Source: Bin5 sp965232575 (GTDB taxonomy: Bacteria > Chloroflexota > Anaerolineae > Caldilineales > Caldilineaceae). Taken from it: a stretch of 64,000 nucleotides of DNA. Shown piece by piece: positions 34,010 through 42,799 of the stretch. The notes under the pieces were generated by a model. The model was given only the letters and a program-made list of their open reading frames with translations. It ran no database searches and was not told the DNA's origin. Location: positions 1,116,001 to 1,180,000 of the forward strand of contig CBDDPZ010000008.1 of the NCBI GenBank assembly GCA_965232575.1. The letters are read 5' to 3'. The position numbers and the translations under genes are program-made. Numbering within the stretch: position 1 is the stretch's first letter; each line of letters begins with the position of its first letter.

Positions 34010-34352
34010 GTGTGGCGAGTCGTTCTGCCAGTGAATAAATGTCAGCACCTTAAGGGCTTGTGTTTCATCCACTTTCCCAAGGGCGGCTAATTTTCGCCAA
34101 CCGGAGACTAGAAATCAAGCAGTCCAATTTTCGTCATAGGATGGAAGTCTTGGCGCCCTGATGTTCATTGTGGCTATCCCATCCCCTGCCTTTACCACCA
34201 TGCGATTTTCTCTTTATTCATTATTCATTCGGAATTCGGTAGGATGGTTGACCTACGGGGTGGTCCGTTCCCCGTGTCAACTTTGGGGGCAGATGAATCG
34301 ATTGTTGACCGTCGCACATGCACCTTAGCTTGTGGTCCAGTTTTTGGGGTAC
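34010..34352. repeat. Direct repeat copy B
   Basis: Carries the 137-nt core (34070-34206) identical to copy A and diverged flanks. It ends with the best-preserved IS-end-like motif (34319-34352, TGTGGTCCAGTTTTTGGGGT then AC). Spacing between the two cores is 2459 nt. The gap 33882-34430 holds only this repeat. Confidence 0.8.
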
Positions 34353-34430
34353 ACTTCAATCATGTACACATGGCGAAAACTGGTGATGACGGATTGAACG
34401 ACAATAGAAAGGAGCTATGGAGAGAGAATT

Positions 34431-34757
34431 ATGGCAAGGAGAAATGTGAATGAGTTTCAGACAGGTCCATTGCTTGATCAGTACCGAGCCGAGCATCCCC
34501 GTTTCATGAGGGATAGGCTGATTCTAGGTTCAGACCAAGTAGTCAGCAAGCATGATCTTAACGAAGCGTATGGCTCATGGAGAGAAATCACAAATCGTGA
34601 TAGGAGAACTGGAAGGCTCAATGTAAGTCAAGATGACCTGCATAACCTCTACCTGCTACTTAGAGGGATAGAAGGTGTTTGTGAGAAGGACTTATCTTTT
34701 CGTGGAGTGGGGCTACGGGCAATTGTAGGACTTAGAAAACCAAGAATTGGTTCTTAA
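34431..34757 (+). CDS. Small protein resembling the C-terminal winged-helix part of phage-type primases
   Basis: A 108-residue protein. The central pattern VSKHDLNEAYGSWREITN and the closing SFRGVGLRAIVGLR recall the C-terminal helix-turn-helix of D5/P4-like primase-helicases. The match is by eye and weak, and the catalytic domains are absent. GGAGAGAGAATT precedes the ATG. The region is more AT-rich than the flanking operons and follows repeat B, which suggests a transferred or remnant gene. Confidence 0.4.
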   Translation: MARRNVNEFQTGPLLDQYRAEHPRFMRDRLILGSDQVVSKHDLNEAYGSWREITNRDRRTGRLNVSQDDLHNLYLLLRGIEGVCEKDLSFRGVGLRAIVGLRKPRIGS

Positions 34758-34871
34758 TTGTCCTGTTCAATCAGGCATGATGGATTCAATGGGTAGAATC
34801 GTATATAATTCCCTTACGTTATCTTAACGCTCCCTGGAAAAGCTGTATTTGACGGACCTGACAGCTGGCGC

Positions 34872-35102
34872 GTGCAAGTTCTTATGTTAATTGCCATTGC
34901 AGTAGATGAGAAAGTGGATATTATGGCCGATCCTATTCACATGATGGCTATTGCTAATGGATTAGCAGCCGCAGGAGTTCCTCATATCGTTCAAATGCTG
35001 CAAGACGGTGGCCAAGCTCCTATCTGGAATCTGTCTGAAGCTTTGGAGAATGTATTGAGTGAGGATTCTCCAGGAGGTGATGCCGATACATCGCACATTT
35101 GA
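34872..35102 (+). CDS. Possible small hypothetical protein
   Basis: A 76-codon frame from a GTG, or fewer from ATG at 34884 or 34923. It contains a mildly helical stretch (MMAIANGLAAAGVPHIVQML) and no recognisable motif. No ribosome site is evident. The base composition matches the AT-richer 34.3-35.1 kb segment. May not be expressed. Confidence 0.25.
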   Translation: MQVLMLIAIAVDEKVDIMADPIHMMAIANGLAAAGVPHIVQMLQDGGQAPIWNLSEALENVLSEDSPGGDADTSHI

Positions 35103-35391
35103 GCACTACCGGCTTCGACTCTTCCAGCTTCCTCCATTTTCCAACAACTTTCCCATTGCTACACGCTCAATTCCCCGTTTAGCCAGTCGTGAAGTGGCCC
35201 TTATTCCCCTGACGCGTCCCGCAGTTCAGGCCCCGGATTGACTTCGCGTAAAACTGAACGACCTGACCGCATGCACCACCGTAGGCGCGCAAGACTAGCC
35301 CTAGACCGCTGCGTGCACAGTTCACTCCCGGTCTGAAGTTCGGAGTTCAAATAGCCGATGGTCCGGTACAGACCTTCCAAGGAAATCATGT

Positions 35392-35420
35392 TTGACACTG
35401 CTGGTGACCCGTGCTATAGT
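35392..35420 (+). promoter_or_regulatory. Predicted sigma70-type promoter of the second sugar operon
   Basis: TTGACA (35392-35397), 17-nt spacer, TATAGT (35415-35420). The predicted leader of about 110 nt leads to the binding-protein gene at 35535. Confidence 0.7.
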
Positions 35421-35534
35421 CGCGGCGTAATTGCCTCATTGTTTTGACCACCGGATTCAACCAGCGCGCTATATTGATACAGTACAGTTCTATACAGAAG
35501 ACATAGCGGCTTTGCGCCGAGGGAGGAACGCACT

Positions 35535-37325
35535 ATGGCGAAATCTTCAGTATCACGTCGTGAATTTATGAAGGGGGCGGCCGTTGTTGGCGGCGGGGCG
35601 CTGCTGGCCGGCTGTGCGCCTGAACCGGACGCGCCGGAGGCGGTGTCGGAAGCGGCGCCGATGGCGGCGATGACGGCGGAGGAGATCCTGACGCCGCTGG
35701 GGCTGATGCCGGGCTCGCCGGACCATCCCAAGGGCTGGACGACGGACCTGCCAGACCTGCCGGAAGGGATGCCGCTGAATCCGCCGGTGACGATCACTTC
35801 GTTTACACGCACGGACGCGGATACGCGCTTCCAGGGCGACGACGACATTTACGACAACCACAGCCTGCGCTACATCAAGGCGCTGTTCGGCATCGAGTAC
35901 GATATCCCCTGGACGTATGTGCAGGGCGAGGAGCGCGACCAGAAGATGAACCTGGCGATGGCGGCCGGCGATATCCCGGACCTGATGCCGGGGATCGGGC
36001 TGGCGATGTTCCAGGACATGGTGGCAGGCGACCTGGTGGCCGACATTACCGACGTCTATGAGGCGACCGCCCACCCCAAGTGGGTCAAGGAGTCGCACGC
36101 GTGGGGCGATAACCAACTGTGGGCGTACGCGGAGGTGGACGGCCGCAAGATGGCGTTCCCGAGCATTGCCCAGGCCGGCCAGGATGAGCAGATCCTCTTC
36201 ATCCGCACGGACTGGCTGGAGAAGGTGGGCATGGATGCGCCGACAACGCTGGATGAGCTGGAGGCGGTAGCGGAGGCTTTCGTCACGAACGATCTGGGCG
36301 CGGGCCCGCCCGGCACGACCGTGGCCATAGCGGCCTCGCGCGATCTGCAGAGCTGGTACGGCGGCCTGGGACCGGTCTTCGGCGGGTTTGGCGTGCTGCC
36401 GTCGTGGTATACGAGTGTGAGCACCTTCACGAAGGACGGGCAGGGCGGTCTGAAGTTCGACGGCATCGATCCGGCGATGAAGGATGCGCTGGCCTTGATA
36501 CGCCGCTGGTACGAGAAGAAGATCCTGAGCCCCGACTTTTTCACGAAGGGCTACCAGGAGAACCGCACCGATATCGAGGGCAACCGTGTGGGCATGAACT
36601 ACACGCACCCCTGGGGCGGTGTGGTGGGCGGGGCGATCGGCAGCATGGCGAACGATCCCGAGGCCCGCTGGGACTGGTTTGACGTGCCGGCAGGCCCGGT
36701 GCGCAAGGGCAAGAACTACTTCAGCCCGCTGCGCACAGGCGTTTTCCCGTTCCGCAATGGTTCTGAAAACATCGACAAGATCATCAAGCAGGCGAACTTC
36801 GAGGCGGAGATCGTGCTGAGCCCGCAGCGGCGCTATCACGGTTTCGAAGGGCACAATTACGAGTGGGTCGAGGGCGAGGACAGGGTTGTGCCTGTTGCCG
36901 GCGGCACGCATGGGTACGGCGTCATCAATACCCGCGGCGGCGCCAACATCAGTCCGACCTCGAATATGAACAACATTCAGTGGAAGCTGAATTATAAGGA
37001 GACGGTGCCGCGCGACGAGTGGGACGCGATGATGGAGCTGCTGCTGGATGACCCGACCGGTCTGCAGACGATGCAGGACGAGGGCTGGCTGTTCCTGGCG
37101 GAGCATTCGCTGGCGGACACGATCCGCAATGAATGGAACGCGGCGCCGACCGAGCTGCAGAAGGAGAAATGGACGGGTCTGCAGAAGCTGACGGATGAGA
37201 CCTATTTTGGGATCATCACCGGCCAGCTGCCCGTGGACGCCTTCGACGAGTATGTGACGACGTGGCTGGCGCAGGGCGGCGAGGAGGTGCTGGCGGAGAT
37301 CAATGAGTGGTGGGCGGCAAAATAG
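35535..37325 (+). CDS. Sugar ABC transporter substrate-binding lipoprotein (LplA type)
   Basis: A 596-residue binding protein behind GGGAGGAACGCACT. It has a twin-arginine motif (SRREFMKG), a hydrophobic core and lipobox LLAGC, so Tat export and lipid anchoring are expected. The size and blocks such as NLAMAAGDIPDLMPG and SRDLQSWYGGLGPVFGG fit the LplA-like oligosaccharide-binding group. Codons end mainly in G (GCG, CTG, GTG), unlike the C-ending usage of the operons at 1-24 kb and 43-50 kb. Confidence 0.88.
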   Translation: MAKSSVSRREFMKGAAVVGGGALLAGCAPEPDAPEAVSEAAPMAAMTAEEILTPLGLMPGSPDHPKGWTTDLPDLPEGMPLNPPVTITSFTRTDADTRFQGDDDIYDNHSLRYIKALFGIEYDIPWTYVQGEERDQKMNLAMAAGDIPDLMPGIGLAMFQDMVAGDLVADITDVYEATAHPKWVKESHAWGDNQLWAYAEVDGRKMAFPSIAQAGQDEQILFIRTDWLEKVGMDAPTTLDELEAVAEAFVTNDLGAGPPGTTVAIAASRDLQSWYGGLGPVFGGFGVLPSWYTSVSTFTKDGQGGLKFDGIDPAMKDALALIRRWYEKKILSPDFFTKGYQENRTDIEGNRVGMNYTHPWGGVVGGAIGSMANDPEARWDWFDVPAGPVRKGKNYFSPLRTGVFPFRNGSENIDKIIKQANFEAEIVLSPQRRYHGFEGHNYEWVEGEDRVVPVAGGTHGYGVINTRGGANISPTSNMNNIQWKLNYKETVPRDEWDAMMELLLDDPTGLQTMQDEGWLFLAEHSLADTIRNEWNAAPTELQKEKWTGLQKLTDETYFGIITGQLPVDAFDEYVTTWLAQGGEEVLAEINEWWAAK

Positions 37326-37338
37326 TGGATAGTGATTA

Positions 37339-37373
37339 GTGGATAGTGGGGGCGCCTGCTATCCACTTTTTTT
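37339..37373 (+). terminator. Intrinsic terminator-like hairpin between binding protein and permease
   Basis: GTGGATAG (37339-37346) pairs with CTATCCAC (37359-37366) and is followed by seven T. The stem is built from the GTGGATAGTG spacer repeat. It ends just 3 nt before the permease ATG, so partial termination here would give more binding protein than permease. Confidence 0.6.
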
Positions 37374-37376
37374 GTT

Positions 37377-38327
37377 ATGCAAGTACTGGCTCCGGTTGTT
37401 GATGATCTGAAGGGACAGGCCAGCAGGTTTGTTCGCTATTTGCCGCGGTTGTGGCCGCTGTACGTGATGGTGATCCCGGCGCTGATTCATCTGGCGCTGC
37501 TGAGCTACTATCCGATGTACGGTATTCGGATCGCGTTCCAGGAGTACAAACCGGCGCTGGGGTTTGCGAAGTCCCCGTGGGTGGGTTTGAAGCAGTTCCA
37601 GCTGATGCTGGAGAACCCGTCGTTCTGGCAGATTTTCCGCAACACGATCGTGATTGCGACTTCGAAGATCGTGACGCTGCAGTTCTGCGCGGTTATCCTG
37701 GCGCTGCTGTTGAACGAGGTGCGGAAGCTGTTCTACAAGCGGAGCGTGCAGAGCCTGGTGTATCTGCCCTATTTTCTGTCGTGGATCGTGCTGGGCGGGA
37801 TCATGTTGGAGATGCTGGGCTCGGCGGGGGTGGTGAACCAGCTGCTGCAGCGGGCGGGTGTGGAGCAGCCGATCATCTTTTTGGGGAACAACCGGACGTT
37901 TGTGCCGACGCTGGTCGCCAGCCATCTGTGGCAGCAGGTGGGCTGGGCGACGATCCTGTATCTGGCGGCGCTGACGAGTATTGATCCGCAGCTGCTGGAG
38001 GCGGCGGCGATCGACGGGGCGGGGCGTTTTCAGCGGGTGCTGTATATCATTTTGCCGGGCGTGCTGCCGACGCTGCTGCTGGTGCTGTGTCTGGACTTCG
38101 GGCTGCTTTTCAATGCGGCCGGTTTCGACCAGGTGCTGAACCTGTACAATCCTGCGGTCTACTCGACGGGCGATATTCTGGACACGTGGATCTATCGCGA
38201 GGGTCTGCTGGGGGCGCGTTTCAGTCTGGCGACGGCGGTGGGGCTGGTGCGCTCTGTGCTGGGGCTGATTTTGATCGTGGTGAGTTTGCGGTTGATTTCG
38301 CGGTTTACGGATTATCAGGTCTATTAG
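37377..38327 (+). CDS. Sugar ABC transporter permease (LplB type)
   Basis: A 316-residue permease with the LplB-like opening PRLWPLYVMVIPALIHLALLSYYPMYG and EAA loop LLEAAAIDGAGRFQRVLYIIL. Six membrane segments are apparent. It is directly downstream of the hairpin at 37339. Codon endings are strongly G, like its binding protein. Confidence 0.9.
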   Translation: MQVLAPVVDDLKGQASRFVRYLPRLWPLYVMVIPALIHLALLSYYPMYGIRIAFQEYKPALGFAKSPWVGLKQFQLMLENPSFWQIFRNTIVIATSKIVTLQFCAVILALLLNEVRKLFYKRSVQSLVYLPYFLSWIVLGGIMLEMLGSAGVVNQLLQRAGVEQPIIFLGNNRTFVPTLVASHLWQQVGWATILYLAALTSIDPQLLEAAAIDGAGRFQRVLYIILPGVLPTLLLVLCLDFGLLFNAAGFDQVLNLYNPAVYSTGDILDTWIYREGLLGARFSLATAVGLVRSVLGLILIVVSLRLISRFTDYQVY

Positions 38328-38698
38328 GGGTCAGGGGCTAGTGGTTAGTGGGGCCTGATGCTAGTTGGGAAGGGCCATTTGCTTGAATGAAGCATAGTAA
38401 GGACACCTTGCAGGCGGTTGGTGTAAATGCAGAGGGTATGTGCATTTAGCTTGATGTATGGGCGTGCACGAAGGCCTGTGAGAGTGTGAGCGTAATTGGT
38501 TTCAAACGCTAAGTAGCGTAAGGCCCTACTCGTAAAGGGCAGTCGATTCCAGCAGAACGCCGGCAGTTCCTCTGAATTACCATGGTCAGATAACGGTTTA
38601 GGCTGCGGGCCTCGCCGTTGACAGCGGAGCCGTTTACCGAATTCACGCAGGCGCACACCGGAACGCCTGCTTCACCACTTTACAGAAAGGAAAGAGCG

Positions 38699-39727
38699 AT
38701 GACAGGCCATGCAGTTTCTCGACGCGCATTTCTCAAGACGGCAGGTGTCGCGACGTTAGGGATAGGCTTGGCGGCCTGCCGGCCAATACCTCCGATCGCC
38801 GACAATGAAGCCGCGATGGACAAGGTAACCGCTGCCCAGGTGACGGACCCCGAAAGCCTCAAGACCTGGGTCCTCGCAGCCCAGGCCGAAATCCAAAGGA
38901 TCGCCACAAATCTGGACGAAGCGGCGAAGCTCAAGCAGTGGGTCAAAACGGAGGGCGACTGGAAATCCGGCTCGACCTTCCTCATCATCTTCGCCACTAA
39001 CGGAAGCGTCTACGCTCACGGGAACGACCGTAGCGCCGAAGACAGAAACCTGCTCGACGTCGAGGACGAACGCGGAACCAAAGTCGTCGAGGAACTCCTG
39101 GCCGTCGCTGAACAAGGCGGCGGGTTCGTCGAATACTACGACGACGGGCTGAAGACGGCATACGCCGTCCCATTCCGACGACGGTTTGTGCTCGTTGGCG
39201 GCTTCTCGCAGGACGTCTCCCATGTCCAAGTCCGCATCGCCGATCTCCCCAGGCCCGCGGTCACCGCCTCCGAAGTCGTGGACCGCGAGACACTCATCAC
39301 TTTTGTCGATGAAGCGGCCAGGATCTACCAGGAGGCCCTCAAGTTCGAAGGCGATATCTCCCTCGTCGAGATCAAGAACGCCTTCCGGGTGGAAGGAGGG
39401 GACTGGAAGGCAGGCTCCATCTACCTGTATGTCGTGAGTGGTGGGGGCGTCACCCTGTTTCACGGCACCGAGCCCTTTCGCGAAGGCAATCCCACGGACA
39501 TGACGAGGACGGACTCCAAAGGCGTGCCGTTCGCCGAGTTGCTGATAGGAGTCGCACGGCGCGAGGGTAAGAGTTTTCTGCGATATCACTACGATAACCC
39601 GGCCATCGAAGGAGACGAGGAGACCGGCTCCCCCAAGCTCGGCTACGCCGTCAGCCTCCAGGTTGGCGCCTCCGACGAGAAGATGGTCATCGGCTCCGGC
39701 ATCTATGTCGACGAGGAGGAGGAGTAA
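38699..39727 (+). CDS. Tat-exported lipoprotein with two Cache-like domains
   Basis: A 342-residue protein. ATG at 38699 after GAAAGGAAAGAGCG. It has a twin-arginine signal (SRRAFLKTAG) with lipobox GLAAC. Two similar modules follow: the first with GDWKSGSTFLIIFATNGSVYAHG, the second with GDWKAGSIYLYVVSGGGVTLFHG, each with an acidic RNLLDVEDERGT-like or PTDMTRTDSKGV-like turn typical of single-Cache sensor domains. No kinase or membrane transmitter is attached. It interrupts the permease pair of this importer and uses C-ending codons, unlike both neighbours. It may bind a ligand at the cell surface. The 371-nt gap before it holds no other gene. Confidence 0.7.
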   Translation: MTGHAVSRRAFLKTAGVATLGIGLAACRPIPPIADNEAAMDKVTAAQVTDPESLKTWVLAAQAEIQRIATNLDEAAKLKQWVKTEGDWKSGSTFLIIFATNGSVYAHGNDRSAEDRNLLDVEDERGTKVVEELLAVAEQGGGFVEYYDDGLKTAYAVPFRRRFVLVGGFSQDVSHVQVRIADLPRPAVTASEVVDRETLITFVDEAARIYQEALKFEGDISLVEIKNAFRVEGGDWKAGSIYLYVVSGGGVTLFHGTEPFREGNPTDMTRTDSKGVPFAELLIGVARREGKSFLRYHYDNPAIEGDEETGSPKLGYAVSLQVGASDEKMVIGSGIYVDEEEE

Positions 39728-39830
39728 ACCTGGGCGCACGGGAGCCGGCGTCCCCGGTCGGCTCCGGCGTAGCGCTGCACTACGTCAGTGGTTAGTGGTC
39801 AGGGAGGCAGTGGTTCGTTGGGGCGTGTAG

Positions 39831-40718
39831 ATGAACAGGGCTGAACGGAGAGGCTTCGGATCGCGGGTTTTTGATATATTCAATCATACGTTCCTGCTGG
39901 TGCTGGGGCTGTCTTGTGTTATTCCGTTGATTCATCTGCTGGCGCTTTCGTTCAGTGACCGGGCGGCGGCCACGGGCGGGTTGGTGACGCTGTGGCCGGT
40001 GCGGCCGACGCCGATCACGTATGAGAAGGTGCTGGAGGCGGGCGTCTTTCTGAACGCGTTCTGGATTTCGGTGATTCGGACGGTGGTTGGGACGACGCTG
40101 CAGATGCTCCTGATCATCCTGATCTCGTTCCCGCTGTCGAAGAGCAAGGAGGAGATGCCGTTCCGCAACATCATCATGGGGTCGGTGGTCTTCGCGTATC
40201 TGTTCAACGGCGGGCTGATCCCGTGGTTCCTCGTGATCCGCAAGCTGGGCATGCTGAACACGATCTGGGCGCTGATCATCCCGCAGGCGTTGCCGCTGTG
40301 GAATGTGATCCTGATGATGAACTTTTTCCGCCGCGTGCCGAAGGAGCTGGAGGAGGCCTCGATCATCGACGGGGCCACGTACTGGCAGATCCTGCTGCAT
40401 GTCTATCTGCCGATCTCGGTGCCGGCGCTGGCGACGCTGACGCTGTTCGGCGCGGTGGGGCACTGGAACGCCTGGTTTGACGGGATGATTTTGATTGCGG
40501 ACCGGGACTTGATCCCGTTGCAGACGTTTTTGCGCACGGTGGTGGTGAAGATGGACATGAACGAGTTCATGCGCAATCCTGAGGATTTCGACATGTTCTC
40601 GGACCGCTCGCTGCGGGCGGCGCAGACGCTGGTGACGGTCGTCCCCATTCTGGTTGTATACCCCTTTTTGCAACGTTATTTTGTCAGCGGCATCACGCTC
40701 GGCGCCCTGAAGGGCTGA
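39831..40718 (+). CDS. Sugar ABC transporter permease (LplC type)
   Basis: A 295-residue permease beginning FNHTFLLVLGLSCVIPLIHLLALSFSD, the LplC pattern, with EAA loop ELEEASIIDGATYWQILLHV. It ends VSGITLGALKG, the usual LplC terminus. It completes the importer begun at 35535 although the Cache-like gene lies between. The stop is only 3 nt before the GroEL-like start, so the two are almost certainly co-translated. Confidence 0.9.
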   Translation: MNRAERRGFGSRVFDIFNHTFLLVLGLSCVIPLIHLLALSFSDRAAATGGLVTLWPVRPTPITYEKVLEAGVFLNAFWISVIRTVVGTTLQMLLIILISFPLSKSKEEMPFRNIIMGSVVFAYLFNGGLIPWFLVIRKLGMLNTIWALIIPQALPLWNVILMMNFFRRVPKELEEASIIDGATYWQILLHVYLPISVPALATLTLFGAVGHWNAWFDGMILIADRDLIPLQTFLRTVVVKMDMNEFMRNPEDFDMFSDRSLRAAQTLVTVVPILVVYPFLQRYFVSGITLGALKG

Positions 40719-40721
40719 GCC

Positions 40722-42374
40722 ATGCCGACACGTTCGCGGTCCTCTGCGGGCGGCTCTGCCGCGTCTTCGCTCAGGGCGCCGTCGGTTGTGTTCGGGGCGG
40801 AATGCCGCGAGCCGATGCGGCGCGGGTTCGACACGCTGGCGCGGCTGCTTTCGTTGACGCTGGGTCCGCGGGGCGGGAATATCGTCAGCCAGCGGGTGAA
40901 TACGACCGGTTTTGAGCCGCTGGACGACGGCGCCACGATCGCGCGGCGCTTTACGGATTTGCCGGACCGGATGGAGAACGCGGGCGCGATGATGATGCGG
41001 CACATTGTCTGGCACATGCGCGAGCGGTTCGGTGACGGCAGCGTGACGGCGGCGGTGCTGGCGCGGGGCATTGCGCGCGAGCTGCACCGTCTGATCGCGG
41101 GCGGCGCCGATCCGGTCCTGCTGCAGCGCGGGCTGGAGAAGGGCGTGGCGGCGGCGGTTGCGGCGCTGGAGGCGTTGTCGGTCCCGTTGACGGAGCCGGA
41201 GCATGTGGCGGGGGTGGCGAGGGCGGTGATCGAAGACCCGCGCATCGCGCAGCTGCTGGCGGAGATGATCGACGTGCTGGGGCCATACGGGAATATCCTG
41301 ATCCAGCCGGGGTACGGGCTTGGGCATGACTACGGCTTCCGCGAGGGGTCGCGCTTTCCGGGCGAGTATATTTCGCGCTATCTGCTGAGCGACAAGTTCA
41401 GGCATATTGCCGCGCTGGATGAGCCGTATGTGGTGGTGGCCGATTTCCATTTTGAGGAGCCGGGCCATGTGCTGCACCTGCTGGACCTGGTGACGCAGGC
41501 GGGCGGGGACAGGCTGTTCATCATCTGCAAGAATATGTGGGAGAGGGCGATCGATGCGCTGGTGGCGGCGAATCGGCGGGGGCCGGTCACGGCGTATGCG
41601 GCGCGGATCAAGCCGGTCGAGGATCTGCGGCGGGATATGATGCGCGATTTTGCGCTGCTGACCGGGGCCGCGTTCATTACGGACGTGGCCGGCATGGGTC
41701 CGCACGACCTGACGGCCGCGGATCTGGGGCGGGCGGAGCGGCTGGTGGCGACGGAGGCGTATGTGTCGGTGGTGGGCGGCGGCGGGGACGCGCCGTCGGT
41801 GGAGGCGCAGACCGGCACGCTGCAGAGCCGGCTGGACCTGGTCGAAGAGCGCGAGGAGAGGGAGCAGCTGCGCGAGCGGATCGGGCGTCTGCAGGGCGGG
41901 ATCGGTGAGCTGCGCGTGGGCGCGTATACGGAGAGCGAGCGCAATGCGCTGGTGGAGAGGGCGGCGCATGCGGTGAAGGTTGTGCAGGTGGGCCTGGAGG
42001 GCGGCGTTGTGCCGGGCGGGGGCGCGGCCTATCTGGACGTGATTCCGGCGGTGGAGGCGGCGGCCTGTGGGCACGGTGAGGAGGCGATGGGTATGCGGGC
42101 GCTGGCGCGGGCGTTGGAGGAGCCGGCGCGGGTGATCGCGACGAATGCGGATGCCTACGGGCCGCTGGTTGTTAACGCGTGTCGCGAGCGGGGGCCGGGG
42201 TACGCGTACGAGGTCGGGCAGGGGTGTGCGCGCGATATGGTGGAGGCGGGCATCGTTGATCCGACGCTGGTGGTGAAGGCGGCGCTGGAGCAGGCGGCGA
42301 GCGGCGCGGCGATGCTGATTTCGGCGGAGGCGCTGGTGCTGCCGCGTACGCCGGAGGAGGTGTATAGACCTTAA
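40722..42374 (+). CDS. Divergent GroEL-like chaperonin paralogue
   Basis: A 550-residue group I chaperonin relative. Recognisable blocks are LTLGPRGGNI (GroEL LGPKGRNV), LDDGATIAR (DGVTIA), FGDGSVTAAVLARGI (GDGTTTATVLA), DVAGMGPHDLTAADLGRAERL and EGGVVPGGGAAYL. By eye alignment the GroEL catalytic Asp52 is Gln57 here and Asp398 is His near residue 420, while Asp87 is kept (Asp105). ATP hydrolysis is therefore doubtful though nucleotide binding may remain. No GroES gene adjoins, and the C-terminus lacks the GGM tail. Its location as the last gene of a sugar transport operon, 3 nt after LplC, is unusual. Confidence 0.85.
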   Translation: MPTRSRSSAGGSAASSLRAPSVVFGAECREPMRRGFDTLARLLSLTLGPRGGNIVSQRVNTTGFEPLDDGATIARRFTDLPDRMENAGAMMMRHIVWHMRERFGDGSVTAAVLARGIARELHRLIAGGADPVLLQRGLEKGVAAAVAALEALSVPLTEPEHVAGVARAVIEDPRIAQLLAEMIDVLGPYGNILIQPGYGLGHDYGFREGSRFPGEYISRYLLSDKFRHIAALDEPYVVVADFHFEEPGHVLHLLDLVTQAGGDRLFIICKNMWERAIDALVAANRRGPVTAYAARIKPVEDLRRDMMRDFALLTGAAFITDVAGMGPHDLTAADLGRAERLVATEAYVSVVGGGGDAPSVEAQTGTLQSRLDLVEEREEREQLRERIGRLQGGIGELRVGAYTESERNALVERAAHAVKVVQVGLEGGVVPGGGAAYLDVIPAVEAAACGHGEEAMGMRALARALEEPARVIATNADAYGPLVVNACRERGPGYAYEVGQGCARDMVEAGIVDPTLVVKAALEQAASGAAMLISAEALVLPRTPEEVYRP

Positions 42375-42458
42375 CGGCAGTTTCTAGTTTTCAGTTTTTA
42401 GTGAGACCTGTCTGCGGGGTGGGTCCTCGTCGATTTGCGCAACTGTAGCGGGATGTGA

Positions 42459-42596
42459 TGGAACGTGAAAGGTCAAGTGATCCCGAAACACAAAACGAAA
42501 GGCCCGATTGCGGGACATGGCCGAGATAACCTAAGACCAAAAACATGGAACAGTATTTTGAAACAGGCCGGACTCAGAGAGGGAGGGAACAGATGA
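42459..42596 (+). pseudogene. HicA toxin remnant (C-terminal half)
   Basis: An open frame with no clear start and a TGA just before it (42456-42458) encodes VKGQVIPKHK and RPKTWNSILKQAGLREGG, which match the C-terminal HicA pattern (v.iP.H, kpgTl.sILkqAGl). The N-terminal half with the GSH catalytic histidine is missing. The stop at 42594-42596 overlaps the HicB start, the usual hicAB overlap. Confidence 0.7.
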
Positions 42597-42799
42597 TGGG
42601 ACTTGCGTATGCGGTCGTGATTGAAAAAGCAACTGACAACTACTGCGCCTACGTGCCCGACCTGCCCGGCTGTGTTGTAACGGGTAAGACACGCGAGGAA
42701 ACCTTTCAGCAGATTTCTGAAGCCATCGTCTTCCATCTGGAGGGGTTGAAGGAGACGGGCTTCCGATTCCCGAAGCGGAGTCATCTACGGCTGTGGTGA
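42593..42799 (+). CDS. HicB-like antitoxin with shifted C-terminus
   Basis: A 68-residue HicB family protein after GGGAGGGAACAG: YAVVIEKATDNYCAYVPDLPGCVVTGKTREE is the partial RNase H-like fold of HicB. After residue about 54 the frame reads FRFPKRSHLRLW, whereas the next frame reads LPIPEAESSTAVVRVS up to a stop at 42808-42810, the normal HicB ending. A one-base loss near 42753 explains this. The antitoxin may still fold, but its tail is altered. Confidence 0.7.
   Translation: MMGLAYAVVIEKATDNYCAYVPDLPGCVVTGKTREETFQQISEAIVFHLEGLKETGFRFPKRSHLRLW

Noticed and set aside
39792..42074. A 760-codon open frame on the minus strand
   Set aside because: It runs antisense across the LplC permease and GroEL-like genes and gives an Arg/His/Pro-rich, low-complexity product. 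It is a consequence of high GC and G-ending codons on the other strand.
40722..42374. Housekeeping GroEL
   Set aside because: Two catalytic Asp positions differ, the GGM tail is missing and there is no groES, so it is treated as a divergent paralogue.
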